Below are positions 24,205 through 35,268 of a DNA stretch of 64,000 nt, piece after piece (position 1 is the stretch's first letter; each line of letters begins with the position of its first letter). A program made the translations under genes and the position numbers. The DNA lies in NCBI GenBank assembly GCA_008508345.1, contig QNGE01000979.1, positions 119,358-183,357 on the forward strand, written 5' to 3'. The notes under the pieces were generated by a model that was not told the origin of the DNA, did no database searches, and saw nothing but the letters and a program-made list of their open reading frames with translations. The DNA comes from Paragonimus westermani (Eukaryota > Platyhelminthes > Trematoda > Plagiorchiida > Troglotrematidae).

Positions 24205-27200
24205 TAATCACGCATCATTCAAAGCTGACAACTATGAAGTCACGGACATATACCAAACTCAGTTTTCTGTTACTTTCAGGGCGGCTACAAACATAAAATA
24301 GCTTGATGTAAACCAGTCGGATCGTGATGGAAAGTGTACAGCTTTGTCAAAGAAGACACAAATAGCATTACGTTTTTGGAGAGAAAATGTGGGCCGTCCA
24401 TTCTTATGGCAGAGATGAAATTTCTAAAATAAAATGTAAGTCCATACTTTAAACTCAATGGATAGCGTTTTCGCCTCCAGCTACAATAATATGGACATCA
24501 TTGGATACGTCCTGAGTCCGGCTAGTGAGTGAGATAAAAGTTCATATTGTAAACCAAACAAGAACGCCTTCCAACATTACGCGAAAGATCAGTTTGACAG
24601 AAACAAATTACATCAGACGTATTTCTAACAAGCGGAAGTTTACGTACACCCGGCAAACCGCTGGTAGCCCACATTTCGTGAAACGGAAGAAGGCCACTAC
24701 GTTATTGGTTTCCATATTGAGCTTTCCTTTGACAAACCATTACCAAGGCCAAATTTATAGCTGACACATTTCAGAGCTTTATAAGCCTGTGCAATCGATA
24801 TATATGAATGTGAACGTGTTCTACCTTGTTCACTGCCAACCCCAATAGGTACTCTTCAAAGCAACCAAGCGTTAATATCTGACCGTATGTTCATTCTGTA
24901 CTGATTTCTATCATAATGTTTGCTAGTCTTATCAGTATGTTATTTCACTATGCTGACCTAATCCCTTTTCGTATTTTTCCTCCCAATCCCTAATATCACT
25001 TCTCAACCATTTTCTTTACAACCATGAACCGTTCTACTGATGTTATTCCGCGATCCACACTGAGATTGTACCAGAAACATCTTCACGTTTTCCCTTTTCT
25101 TATAAAATTATTCCCAAACTGGGGATGAGTTCGCTTATGATGAAGTTAATACTACCGTTTTCTACTTTAACGGAAATGCCTGTCCGATGCAACGAAATAT
25201 TTTGTTCAAACAACTCTACATATCTTCGAGTGGTTTTATCATTAATCAGTTTTTCTACACTTGACGATTTCTGTCTTGTCAATCGATCTCACCGATCACT
25301 GTGTGCTGTGGTCATAAACTTTTCCCAAATCAGAGTAAGCGAATGGCCATAGGGAATGAGTATGCATCAATCACCTATTCAGTGGTTCATGAATGGGGGT
25401 CAGTTTAGGGGAGACCATAATAATATCACGGGGGGCGGGTGTTTCATATAATCACATTTTTGAAACAACCCATTGTGGGATTTCATTAGAGGTGCATTCC
25501 AATCAATATATTGTTTAGCCATTAACCCACTCAATTACTTCGAACGGGAACAGGCAAGTCACAGTAAAATGCCCACGTATACAACCAGTTTACTTCCCTA
25601 AGCTAGACCAAGTGGGATTTATTGATCGCACTGATCGAGAGAGGCATTAAATCATATACGTTTTTACTTGAATTTTCGTGCTATATCTTGTCTTTGCTGA
25701 TACAGGAATTTTTGCAGTTTATCATCCAGTAAACTTGTCGCTCGTTCATAACGGGCTAGAAAAAATGTCAAACTAGGATATTTTGATATTAGAAGCGATG
25801 TCAAACTAGTTAACGGTAATAACGAGTAGATGCTCAGCTGAAAGATGGATGGGTAAGCAAATCAAGTAGTCCTGACTTGGTAATCCATTTTTTTGGTCCA
25901 TTAGTGTACATCCTTAGCAGAAGAGAGATTTAAAAACTAGGTTCTTATGGGACAGTTTCGTGCTGCTGGCATTACTCCGTGAGACAGTCCGTAAAGCATA
26001 TGCTTCCATGCAACATGCTGTTATTGATTTCGTTCAAATCCCGTTGAAGTCATGCATCGTCTCGTAGTTAACAATTAAGTCAACCTACTCATCAATGAAG
26101 CAACCAGTTAAGTTGAATTTTTTTGCATAAAAACCCTTCACAGTTTATCAAAGTGTTTTTATTACTGTTTAAGGTTTAGATCTCGGATGTGACGAAAGAC
26201 TGACCTATTGCACAACTTTAATAGTGGCGGAAAACAAATCTAGTGTTTTTTTCTGAAAGAGGCTGATGACAAGGTTCTGCTGTAACTGCACCTTTTCGTC
26301 AGTTATGTAGAGTTGTTTCTTTTTTGCACCAAAAGATGAGACTTTTGCCACCATGCAAAAATTTTCAAGTCAGTTCAACAAATTCAATTACTTTAACTTC
26401 CTTAAGAAGCCCTCAACGAGGTACCGGCTATGGAAGTCAACAGGACGCTCACACCCTCTTCTAGAGACGGAGTAAACATAATCCAGTTGAACGCTTACGT
26501 ATGTCTTACGTGAGATGAATAGCACAGCGGCCTCATGATAGTTCAACTCACAGCAGAGAAGCGCATAAACAGTCCTAGTACTACCCCTTATGGGATACAA
26601 AACGCCTTAGCATATGCACTGCTGGAATACGGGATCCATAGATAACCCAAAGGCAATTGCACACGTACGTCACTGTTCAGTCAAACGGAACACTTAGACA
26701 GATTATCAAACATCAGCAGTTACATCAGCCGGAAATCCTGGAAACAAATTCGTGGACTTATACGGTATGCGAACGTTACCACATATACACGCACTCATGT
26801 GTAGATGCAAGCAAGTCTGTCTGCGGATGATTTTCCCCTTTTATCTGTCCAGATCCATTTTGATCGGACAAGAAATCTGATCAGCCAGCTTTGGATTTTT
26901 GTTTAAGAGTTGCCTAATTACCACATCAAAAGTTAAGACGTGAAACAATCCGTTTGATTGGTGCACATTTGTTTATCTACGTTGATATATTGGAAACTGT
27001 GACAACAAAAACGTCTAACGAATTCCAAATAAAACAAACTAACCGGAGCGAAGTTATTTCGCTCCACAATGAGTGATGGTAACCGATCACTCTTGAGTAT
27101 GGATTAACTCCAATTAGTTCAGTACAAATCGAAATACGAATCGCACATGTGAACAATGTTCAGCCTTTTAAAGTTTAACTGTAAAATGTAGGAGTCATAT

Positions 27201-30200
27201 TCAGCAGTGGATCACCAAAAACAGGACTAAGCGGAGTATTTAGGATAGTCCACAGTGGACGATAAATCAACAGAGTTACCACGCAAATGTTATCAATGCC
27301 CCGATTCGACTGTACAATTGAAAATTGAACCCACAACCATTATCCATCTACCGCGGTTTTAAAATGGACAATCACCAGTAGAAATTCTATTGCAATCTGC
27401 GGTATGCGTGATGATTTTCAATACTCTTAGTTACTGACAGGTGCATTTTGGCCGTGAAGAAAACTGTATGTGTCAAATTACGTTTCATATTTATAGCTTC
27501 CGGTTTTGAACTGAAATAAACATTTACGATCGTTCGTGAACTTACACTGTGCATCATATGTTCCTTGGCAAAAGCTTAGCAAGGGCAGTAGTTTATGTTC
27601 AGTTTACCCCTAAAATGAATCAAATTCCATTGCTATCGCTTTTGGTCCGTTGAAGATCTACCCACGTGTGTCCGTATCCCTGTTACTGATAGTCTGGCCG
27701 ATCTTTGCTAAGAAGAGAGGACTACGTTACTCAATATTATCCGCACACCCACGTGCTTACCGCGGTGCCACACGAGTAGGGAAATTTGACGTTTGAAATC
27801 AGCACGAAGTTTCCTTGGGGAGGAAAGTTTTCTAGCCATTGTTTGACGATAACGAGGTGGTCTTGCTTTGATGCAAATTTCCGCTTAGTTTCTTCAGTGC
27901 AAGTTGAACAATTATTTTGTGCCGTCAAAATTTCTAAGAATCAAAGTTAGTTTCAAAACAATTTGTGGTTGTTTCACCCAAGGAATCATTCGCTCTGACC
28001 CTTTCACGATATGACCTTTGACGTTATAGTAACTTGACGTTACCAGTCAAGATGAAAAATCGACATTGCAAATGGACTGGAACGTTCATATTTGATGGTA
28101 TTCATGAGTTGTAGTAATGACATATTCAACCTGTAGCATCCTTGTTAGACACTATTGTGAATAACCTGTATTGCATAAAATTTTATGGAATATGCAATTA
28201 GCGATAGAGATGCCGATTTAGTGCTTGAAGTTAACGGAAAAACAAGTATGTCCGAACCGAGACAACTAGTTCCATGGGAATAATTGTATCATTATTGAAC
28301 TGTACAGAGTAGTGAACGTACACTTGTGGTCAGCAATACTTTTGAGAAATTAACACAAATTTAATGCCGTCGATATCCCAGTCAATGATTACAGCTTTCT
28401 GTTCAACGGTCATCGTGGTAGGCTTAGTTGAATTCAGCTGCACTGTTTGAACGGGTACCAACTACATACAAAATCGTCTCGGAAATGTCTGCTGGAAAAC
28501 TGATAGATCTATATCATTGGCCATATAATCCTTAGATACAAAGAAGAAACTGAAAATAACAGCAAACCGCTTTATTCACATTGAACGACTGATCGAACAC
28601 ACTATAAGCGGAAGCGTGACTAATCGATAGGGGAAAAAAAATCAACTTCATATCATACCGGGTTATTGACAGCCAAGAGTAGATAATCGATATTGCCCAA
28701 TTCACCTGTCTAATGGGGTATAAGAAAAAAATCGTAACCGGCTTAGCGCACATTACTGTGTTGCTACCATGTGCACTTATCATGTTACAGTGAAGTGTAG
28801 TCCGAGTGGTAGTCACATACTTTACGTTAGCACATAAGTCAAACCTGAGTCAAATGAACTATAGGAGAGATTCGACATTTAATGTTATTGTCAACTTGAT
28901 CGCCAGTTATTTTGTCTCTAATGTACACATGTACATCACTGAAACTACGGTCAAAATTATTATTGCACTCTCTATGTCTTCCGTTTCCCTTTTTTGTACA
29001 TATGATGCCTTCGTTTAGTTACGTTGTTGCTTGTAACCGATTTAACACCACTTTATCGTACACAATCTAAATAGACTGCAATTCAGCCAGAACTGTTTTA
29101 ATTATCAGTGACAGAATCTGTGACTCATGTCCGTTACAGTGGAAACGTCCTACGAAATGTTGTATATCTGTGTGACAGTAAGGTGAGAGGTACTAAAGTT
29201 TGTTTTGCTAGACTTCGGTCACAGCAACCTGAGGATAGCCGAAGGTCGAACGATACCTTTCGTGAAATAATCCAGAAGATTCCGTCGGACAAATCACGGC
29301 TACATCCTTACTTTTGACGAGGTGCACAAATAACACGCTCTTTTAATCCTCTCTGTTCTAATGTTTCCATATAACTTGAGCTGGGTTTGCAGGTCTCAAG
29401 TCTGACGAAAATTCGACCAAAGTAAATCTTAAAACAGAAGAGAACTGAAACAAGATATGATATAGTGAGCGGTTGGAAGTTGGTGCTGCACATACGCTCG
29501 TACTGTCCAGGTTACTAGAGTACCCTATAGATAATACACGGTTAAACAAGATGTTATTGACATGCCGGCTATCTCTACAATGTACCTTAGTCTCATCACT
29601 CTTTTCAGGGTCTGAAGGCATCTAGTGGTGGTACGGCTTTCATGAATCAAATGTGAGTTTGTCTTCCAGCTAACTTAAACTGGCCAACCAACAAAAGTTA
29701 GCCATCAAGGAATAGATTGCTATTCGACTATGCAATCCGGTTTCTTTGTTCTTAAACGGTGTCCGTACAAATCCTCCAGTTGCATTGGTCGAAAGTCACA
29801 TCACTAAGACCAACCTGGACTTCTGTGTCCTAACTACAGACGGATTTTCTATCCACTGATTACAAGCGCCAATGTCCCCTCTTGGTGGTGGTTTACGGAG
29901 TTTGTTTGAAATTTTGTGTTCAGTTACTGGGACCAATGGGAGCTTTTACAATAATGATTTATTTTTGTTGAGCCTATATAATTGAGTTGAGGTAGTGAAG
30001 AATTGCTGGGTGCAGTTTTTCCCAGCATGATTTCTCATGAATTTTTTCGCACCAAAGTAACTCGCACATATCGCATTACTCTGTGAAAGCAAGATCGGTT
30101 TTTCAAGTAGCAGAACATTCTCTTAAGATTCATCAGGTAGACTCACCAAACGTTTGATTTCAACCTAAATACAACTGGTATCTCTTAATTAATCCCATCT

Positions 30201-30564
30201 TTAAACAGATGTAACCTTTGCTAAGGCAGGACGAAAAATTACTACTTAATATTTACACGTTAAGCAGCTGTAAATTGCGAAGTTTTCAGTCATAGCTCGT
30301 TTTCCATGTGCTCAATGGGTGGGGTGTTGAACAGAAAATGTCTTTAGTGGGCAAACTGAACATTATTCCCAAAGGAATGTGGCTGAGCGTTTTTTTTGTG
30401 ATAATTCCGAACTTCCTAATGTGAGGTTTGTGGCGTAGTATTCAAGGCGATTTCTTCGTGAAAATATGACGTGACGGAGAAATACACTGTTAACGAGCCC
30501 TCACAACAGCGAAACTGAAATCTAGTGCTTCCATCTTAAAGCGGCTGGCTTAGGTGTTTTTGGG

Positions 30565-31170
30565 ATGGATAAGTTTGTGAGCAACCCTGAAAAGTGTTCG
30601 ATTTGTCATAAAGGAGAATTTAACTACTTATCAGAAATACGCAGTCTTACATTTTGTAACATACTCACAGAGCGGACGAATTTTGCACAGCTTTCATGCC
30701 ATGGGATAGAAGATTGTTTGTTCACTTCAACGAATAAGATTAGCACATGTTGACGATTAGTCGGTCTTTGATTATCACATTTGTTCCATGCAATCACCGA
30801 ACACAATCGTAACTGAGAGATCAAAATGCAGAAGAGTAGACTTCGCAAAATGTGAAGAATGGGTTCACTGAAATGTCGAACAGTGGAGGAAAACAGTTGA
30901 CTGAGGATTCTCTAAGATTTATGCGAAAGGCTGACCGGGCGACATTTTATTCAAGAAAACTTCCGCGTTTCATGGGACCAAATTTAAGGGAATGAAGGTA
31001 ACCGATGCACAGAAAGACCTTTCCCTCATGCTTAATTTTCTGCCTGACGAATGTGCCAGACGATTTAGAATTAGTCTTGTGATTTTAGTTCATAGCGAAT
31101 GTGTCGGTGAATTTCTCGGCTTGTTCACATGGACGGAAAATTTTTGTAATACCTTATGATTTGTTCTGTG
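30565..31170 (+). other. Frame fragments with PHD-finger-like motifs
   Basis: A plus frame at 30565 begins MDKFVSNPEKCSICHKGEF. About 270 bases later another plus frame reads KCEEWVHWNVEQW, recalling the 'C..C..W.H..C' centre of PHD fingers. It is followed after stops by an open stretch, KVTDAQKDLSLMLNFLPDEC. Some fluke non-LTR elements carry a PHD-type finger in ORF1, which would explain an interrupted copy. The central Cys/His spacing is incomplete (Asn where a Cys is expected), so this is only a hint. Confidence 0.2.
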
Positions 31171-32529
31171 GGCTATCCTCTCATACCTTATCTGGTTTAC
31201 TGGTCAGTAAGCGATAGAGGAAGCACTGTTTGCTTGTCGGGGAAAAAGATCACCAATGCTTGTCTGAGAGATTTTATATTTCCAGTAGTCGAAAGATTTA
31301 CGGATAAATAACCCAGGAAATCCGTTACTGTGTAACACACTAAAAGTAAATGTTATCCTTTCCTGAGCACAAGCTGACAAGAATGTAAGAGGATGTATAT
31401 AATAACTTTTAATTATCTGGGTCAATAATTCTAGAGATCACAAATGCATGATAGGCTCAAAACACCCATGTGGTCATTCAGAGTAGAACAAGTTGATCAA
31501 TATATGTTTCTGAGAAATCCATCGTTAGTTCACTACATTTCTAAAGGTTAATTAATACATGTTGATTGAGGAGTATGAAAAATGCAAATACAGTTGGACA
31601 ATCAGAATGCAACCAAATCACTTCTGTCCTGGTTTGGGAGGCATGTCAGCGTTAACTCAGCCTGAGTGGAATGTGCTTTCTTGGACAGGGGAATATTCAG
31701 TCAAGGAACCTCAAGAGATTGTGTGAACTTATGACAAAAGTACAAGGAATGACGTGAACGGATGGCGATCGATTCAGCCGTCGCTATGTTGCGACGATGT
31801 ATTGACTCTGGATTTTGTCTCAGCGCACTGTAGATGATACGAAAAAAGTGACTACGTTTCTTGCAGCGAAATATGACTAGCAAATGCCCCACGGCAGTGT
31901 CATTGATTGATTTTCATATTCCGCTTTTAATTCATGCCAAGTGGTGTTCCATTATGTGCATACCAAGCCTTCTGATCGTGTGTCCAATGTGCTTTGCCGC
32001 ACAGCAACAAGAGGATGAGAAGACAACCGTGTTTCGGGAGTAGACAAGCATCCTGTCTTTTGCGTTCAAAGATAGCATGCACATTTGTGAACCCGGATCA
32101 CAGCCTCGCGGCCCGGAAAGTTATCAGTATTGCGTTATGCAACCTGCTGTTGAGAAAATAATCCGCCAGATTGTCTTTGAATGGCAGACTGGCGAATATG
32201 GGTTTCTTATCCACTCGATCAGCAAACAGACGTGGTGATCTTTGTGTCTTGTTTTTAGCAATCGATCTTCCAGGATAATCATCTTCTCACAAGACATCAG
32301 AAATAAGAACAAAATGTTGTTCGATGGCGTGTTTCAAGCAAATTTCCTTCGCTGTATTTGTGAGGCTGTGGACGAGACTCCTGTTTTGGTTCAGCGGTAA
32401 AAATCTGTTAAAATTATTACAGAGTCTTGTCCGTGTCGGTTTCTTATGGATAGGTCGCTTTGGCGAGCCTCCTGTTTAACTAGTTAAAGTAAACTCCAAG
32501 AAGTGAACTGAGCTGTCAGGTTCTATTTC

Positions 32530-32775
32530 TGTCGGTACCTATGCAGAGTGGTGAGCTGTGTCAAACTTGTACAGAATGTTCTCGATTTCCTTCATGCTAT
32601 CAGGTACTGCAAATATGTCATTAACATAACGGCAGCTGAAACAGGCTACTGACCAAAATTTCCATCTTGCCGAGTTCAGGCTTGCTGACAAATATGTCGG
32701 CCATTGAAGGGCTGAGGGAGATCCTATAGACACGCCAGTGGTTTATTGATATAGCGACCCACTGACCATAACTCG
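32530..32775 (-). pseudogene. Penelope-like element reverse transcriptase relic
   Basis: On the minus strand the segment reads VSIGSPS, corresponding to the Penelope RT 'GSPLSP' motif. About 110 bases on comes CRYVNDIFAVPDSMKEIENIL, the RT active-site motif with its downstream helix (normally RYVDD[IT]F). Between them, frame-shifted pieces read MADIFVS and GKMEIL-like, as expected for this family (LAD/MADIF...LE). Asn replaces the first of the two catalytic aspartates and the frame is broken, so it cannot encode an active enzyme. The GIY-YIG endonuclease domain was not found. The family assignment rests on these two motifs and their spacing. Confidence 0.65.
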
Positions 32776-33165
32776 CATCTTAAACGTGCAACGAGAAAGC
32801 AACTTCGTCAGGGACCAAGCTGGAATCGGTATTCTGAACTTGGACATCTCAATATACTCAGTAGCATGTTTACAAACAGTAAAGGGAAATTAAAAGAGCA
32901 CATGCAATTGCTATTGACATCTAGGTCTTTAGTGGCTCACAAATTCAATAGTATCACAAAGAATGTGTTGACACAGACGCTGGTGTATGGGTTTTGAAAT
33001 TTTCACGAGCCATTAGACGACACCATGTTATGGAGTATTACGTGGGCCCAATATCGCCTGAGCGGTTGGTTAAGTTCGTGGTAGACTGTCCAAACCATCT
33101 GATTGGTGGATGGATCTGTTGTGGTTGATCCCTAGTTTTCCAACTGTAACTGACCTGATGATGAC

Positions 33166-33209
33166 CTGATGAGGGATATCTCGAAAACACATACTCGTAT
33201 GCCTGTTTA
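33166..33209 (+). ncRNA. Hammerhead-ribozyme-like core, degenerate
   Basis: CTGATGA at 33166-33172 is followed by a possible short stem II (GGG/CTC around ATAT) and GAAA at 33183-33186. These are the two conserved hammerhead core boxes at normal spacing. The next 23 bases can fold as stem III: AAACA and CATAC pair back with GTATG and TGTTT. Penelope-like elements are known to carry hammerhead motifs in their terminal repeats, and a Penelope RT relic lies 400 bases away, although on the opposite strand. I see no convincing stem I, so self-cleavage is doubtful. Confidence 0.35.
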
Positions 33210-33384
33210 ATTTCGAAATCATAGTTATCAGTGAAATTATTTAGCTCATTTGGGCGAGTTCTGCGAGCTCTTAAGTGCATGCTTCTATTCATTTTGCGCA
33301 AGAAACTTGGAGTGGTTATTTGAAGAGTATTTCTTCTCTCAATAGTTATATTTACAAGTTCTAATCAAATCCTATTTTTTTTGC

Positions 33385-33642
33385 CATCGCTGATGGTATT
33401 GAGCAAAATGATTTGCTGTTTTCGAACGGTCGAGTTTCACCTGGTTCACTTAATTTCCTCAAAGAACTATTCAGACTGATCCGCAAATTTTGTGTGAAAC
33501 ATGTCTTCACCTTTTTGAAATTAACCTCCATGAGTTCCGCAGAACTGAAAGATGGTTTATTGAAGCATTTGATTCTAGCTCCTCTCATCTGGTCGACTAT
33601 ATTACGATTGATAACGTCATGGTCATAAAATGTCTACTTCCT
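33385..33642 (+). CDS. Coding-like segment ending at GTAAGT, with apparent frameshift
   Basis: From 33385 one frame reads AIADGIEQNDLLFSNGRVSP then GSLNFLKELFRLIRK. From about 33485 the protein-like signal moves to another frame: CETCLHLFEINLHEFRRTER, then WFIEAFDSSSSHLVDYITID. That frame ends CLLPQ exactly at CAA|GTAAGT (33643). The second part, with acceptor ATTCAG at 33471, could alone be an exon starting and ending in phase 0. The next candidate exon (34605) also starts in phase 0. An 8-T run at the 5' end and the shift near AAATTTTG suggest decay or assembly indels. The family is unknown. Confidence 0.3.
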
Positions 33643-34604
33643 CAAGTAAGTATGTCAAACGTTTTTCACCTGGAGGTGAAGATGCACTCATAATTGTCCT
33701 CTAACTCGGACAGTTCCTATAATTGTGTCCATTTTTTAACTGTGATAACATAAACTGTGATTTAAGTTATCTGATTATGCACGACAGACAGCACACTGAT
33801 TTTAAAACCACATTCTAGTCCTCTGTCCACACCGGCCGATTATAATCTCACGTCTCGGTAGAAACGTTTGTAGTTATTGCATCGCACACACGACCTAGTT
33901 ACTAACCAGAACATCTTTTTCAAGTTGGCGATTATTTACTTGTTAGTAAGAGAATTTCGGTTTCGGTTCAGCTTGAACTAAAACTTTCGTACATACCTTT
34001 GTGATTGTGGTCTGATTTGAATTGGCTTACAGCCCGGTTTAGTACTCTCTGTATTCGCCCGCATTTGTGTCGTTGTCTGCAGTCATTATCCAAAAACGCG
34101 TGGAACTACTAGACAGTTACCAAATATCTATATTGCTAGAAATTACTGCATAAAGTTTGGTTGACCATGAACAAGCCAGTCCTAACAGGAAGCTAAATGG
34201 AATCTGCTGTTAGTTGCATATGTTACTCAGGATGTTTTGGTACACTTGCGATAGCCTATGTGTTTAGCGTACTGAATGCAAACATTTTTGCAAAACATTT
34301 GGTCTGCCTATTAGGAGTGTACAAGTGAATTATTCGTTGAGTGATTTTCCGAACATAAATTTCATGGAAGTCTTTCATTCTCTGTTCTACAGGTAATCTT
34401 GTTTAATGAAGAAATAGCCGTATTAATTGATATTTGCATGTAGGTTCGTATGGTGTGAATAATCTGTCTGCTGCGTATGGTGAGAAACGAAACCATCGTG
34501 GTTGAATAAGCAGGGTCCCGATGGTTACTTGTTGTTTGCACATGTCCGACAACCTGTGAATTCGAAATTCTTGGTCAGGTTTGTTCATCGATGTGGGTTT
34601 TTAG

Positions 34605-34703
34605 GTTTTGAGTTGTTCTGTCTTTGTAAAAGACGCAGTAACTCCAATCGAATTAGCAGACAGCACGGATGTATTTTTGTTCGGTATTGTGTGTACAACG
34701 CTT
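34605..34703 (+). CDS. Candidate 33-codon exon, unknown
   Basis: Acceptor GTTTTTAG before 34605 and donor CTT|GTAAGA after 34703 flank 33 open codons. They read SVFVKDAVTPIELADSTDVF and on to IVCTTL. It starts and ends in phase 0, compatible with the segment ending at 33642. A 36-base intron would then lead to a further phase-0 stretch from 34740 (ESPTGYVYVDVQC...). Very short introns of this size are known in flukes. The longer frame on this strand (34502-34891) is in a different phase and looks less protein-like here. Confidence 0.3.
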
Positions 34704-35011
34704 GTAAGATCCAGTTGAAATGTTGTCAAAAACATACAGGAATCACCGACTGGATACGTATACGTCGATGTTCAATGCATTTTTCGATCTGTGGTCAGAG
34801 TTTGACTCCTGTCTTGAGTGTTGATCCGGGAACAACCTCTACCTTGAAAGTGAGGGCAAAAGTCTTCATCCGTTCTGTTAGACCTGTATGAGTTAATAAG
34901 CGACTGTGAACAAACGTTTACTAGCAATGTTTTCAATGCTTATTAATAATCTATATTCATCACGTGCGCTTTATACTTGCGGTTTTTGTTTCACTGTATG
35001 CTTTCCTCTAG

Positions 35012-35268
35012 ATGTCTACATGCAACTGGTGTGTTTAATCTGAAGATTTTTGACCGGTCTCCTGATAACACTACGGCTGAGCAAATCCTTATCATTCAAT
35101 CGTCAAATGAAGTCACGGATTTCTGAAATTGTTTATAATGACGGTCTGTGCAAATTTGGTCTGTGCCTTTGCAATGCAACTGATGAAAATCATGTGGAAC
35201 CATTTACAATAATCCATGTTAACGACAAAATGCTTCATGTTGACGCAGACTGTATTGAACCGTCATAG
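35012..35268 (+). CDS. Coding-like segment after a strong acceptor, frame changes at about 35120
   Basis: CTTTCCTCTAG before 35012 is an excellent acceptor. One frame reads CLHATGVFNLKIFDRSPDNT then TAEQILIIQSSNEVTDF and stops at 35126. From about 35110 a second frame reads SEIVYNDGLCKFGLCLCNAT and ends at TAG 35268 after DADCIEPS. A single-base shift would make one continuous product, so this may be a broken gene. Family unknown. Its start phase does not match the exon at 34605. Confidence 0.3.

Larger units (their letters stand above)
15801..30564. other. Largely unassigned intergenic or intronic sequence
   Basis: Apart from the low-confidence exon-like segments listed at 17886, 20898 and 23953, no motif was recognised. 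Frames up to 115 codons exist (for example minus 23756-23409) but lack splice or family support. Some of this could be intron of genes whose exons I did not detect. Confidence 0.4.

Noticed and set aside
24450..24525. tRNA-like stretch (CTCAATGGATAGCG... with a later GAGTCC)
   Set aside because: Resembles the A-box region of a tRNA or tRNA-derived SINE, but no T-arm GGTTCGA box and no acceptor stem pairing could be made.
25970..26060. TTCGTTCAAATCCCG resembling a tRNA B box
   Set aside because: No matching A box or cloverleaf stems at the right distance.
34502..34891. 129-codon plus-strand frame
   Set aside because: It is in a different phase from the better-bordered exon candidate at 34605-34703 and has a Cys/Arg-rich, random-looking composition.
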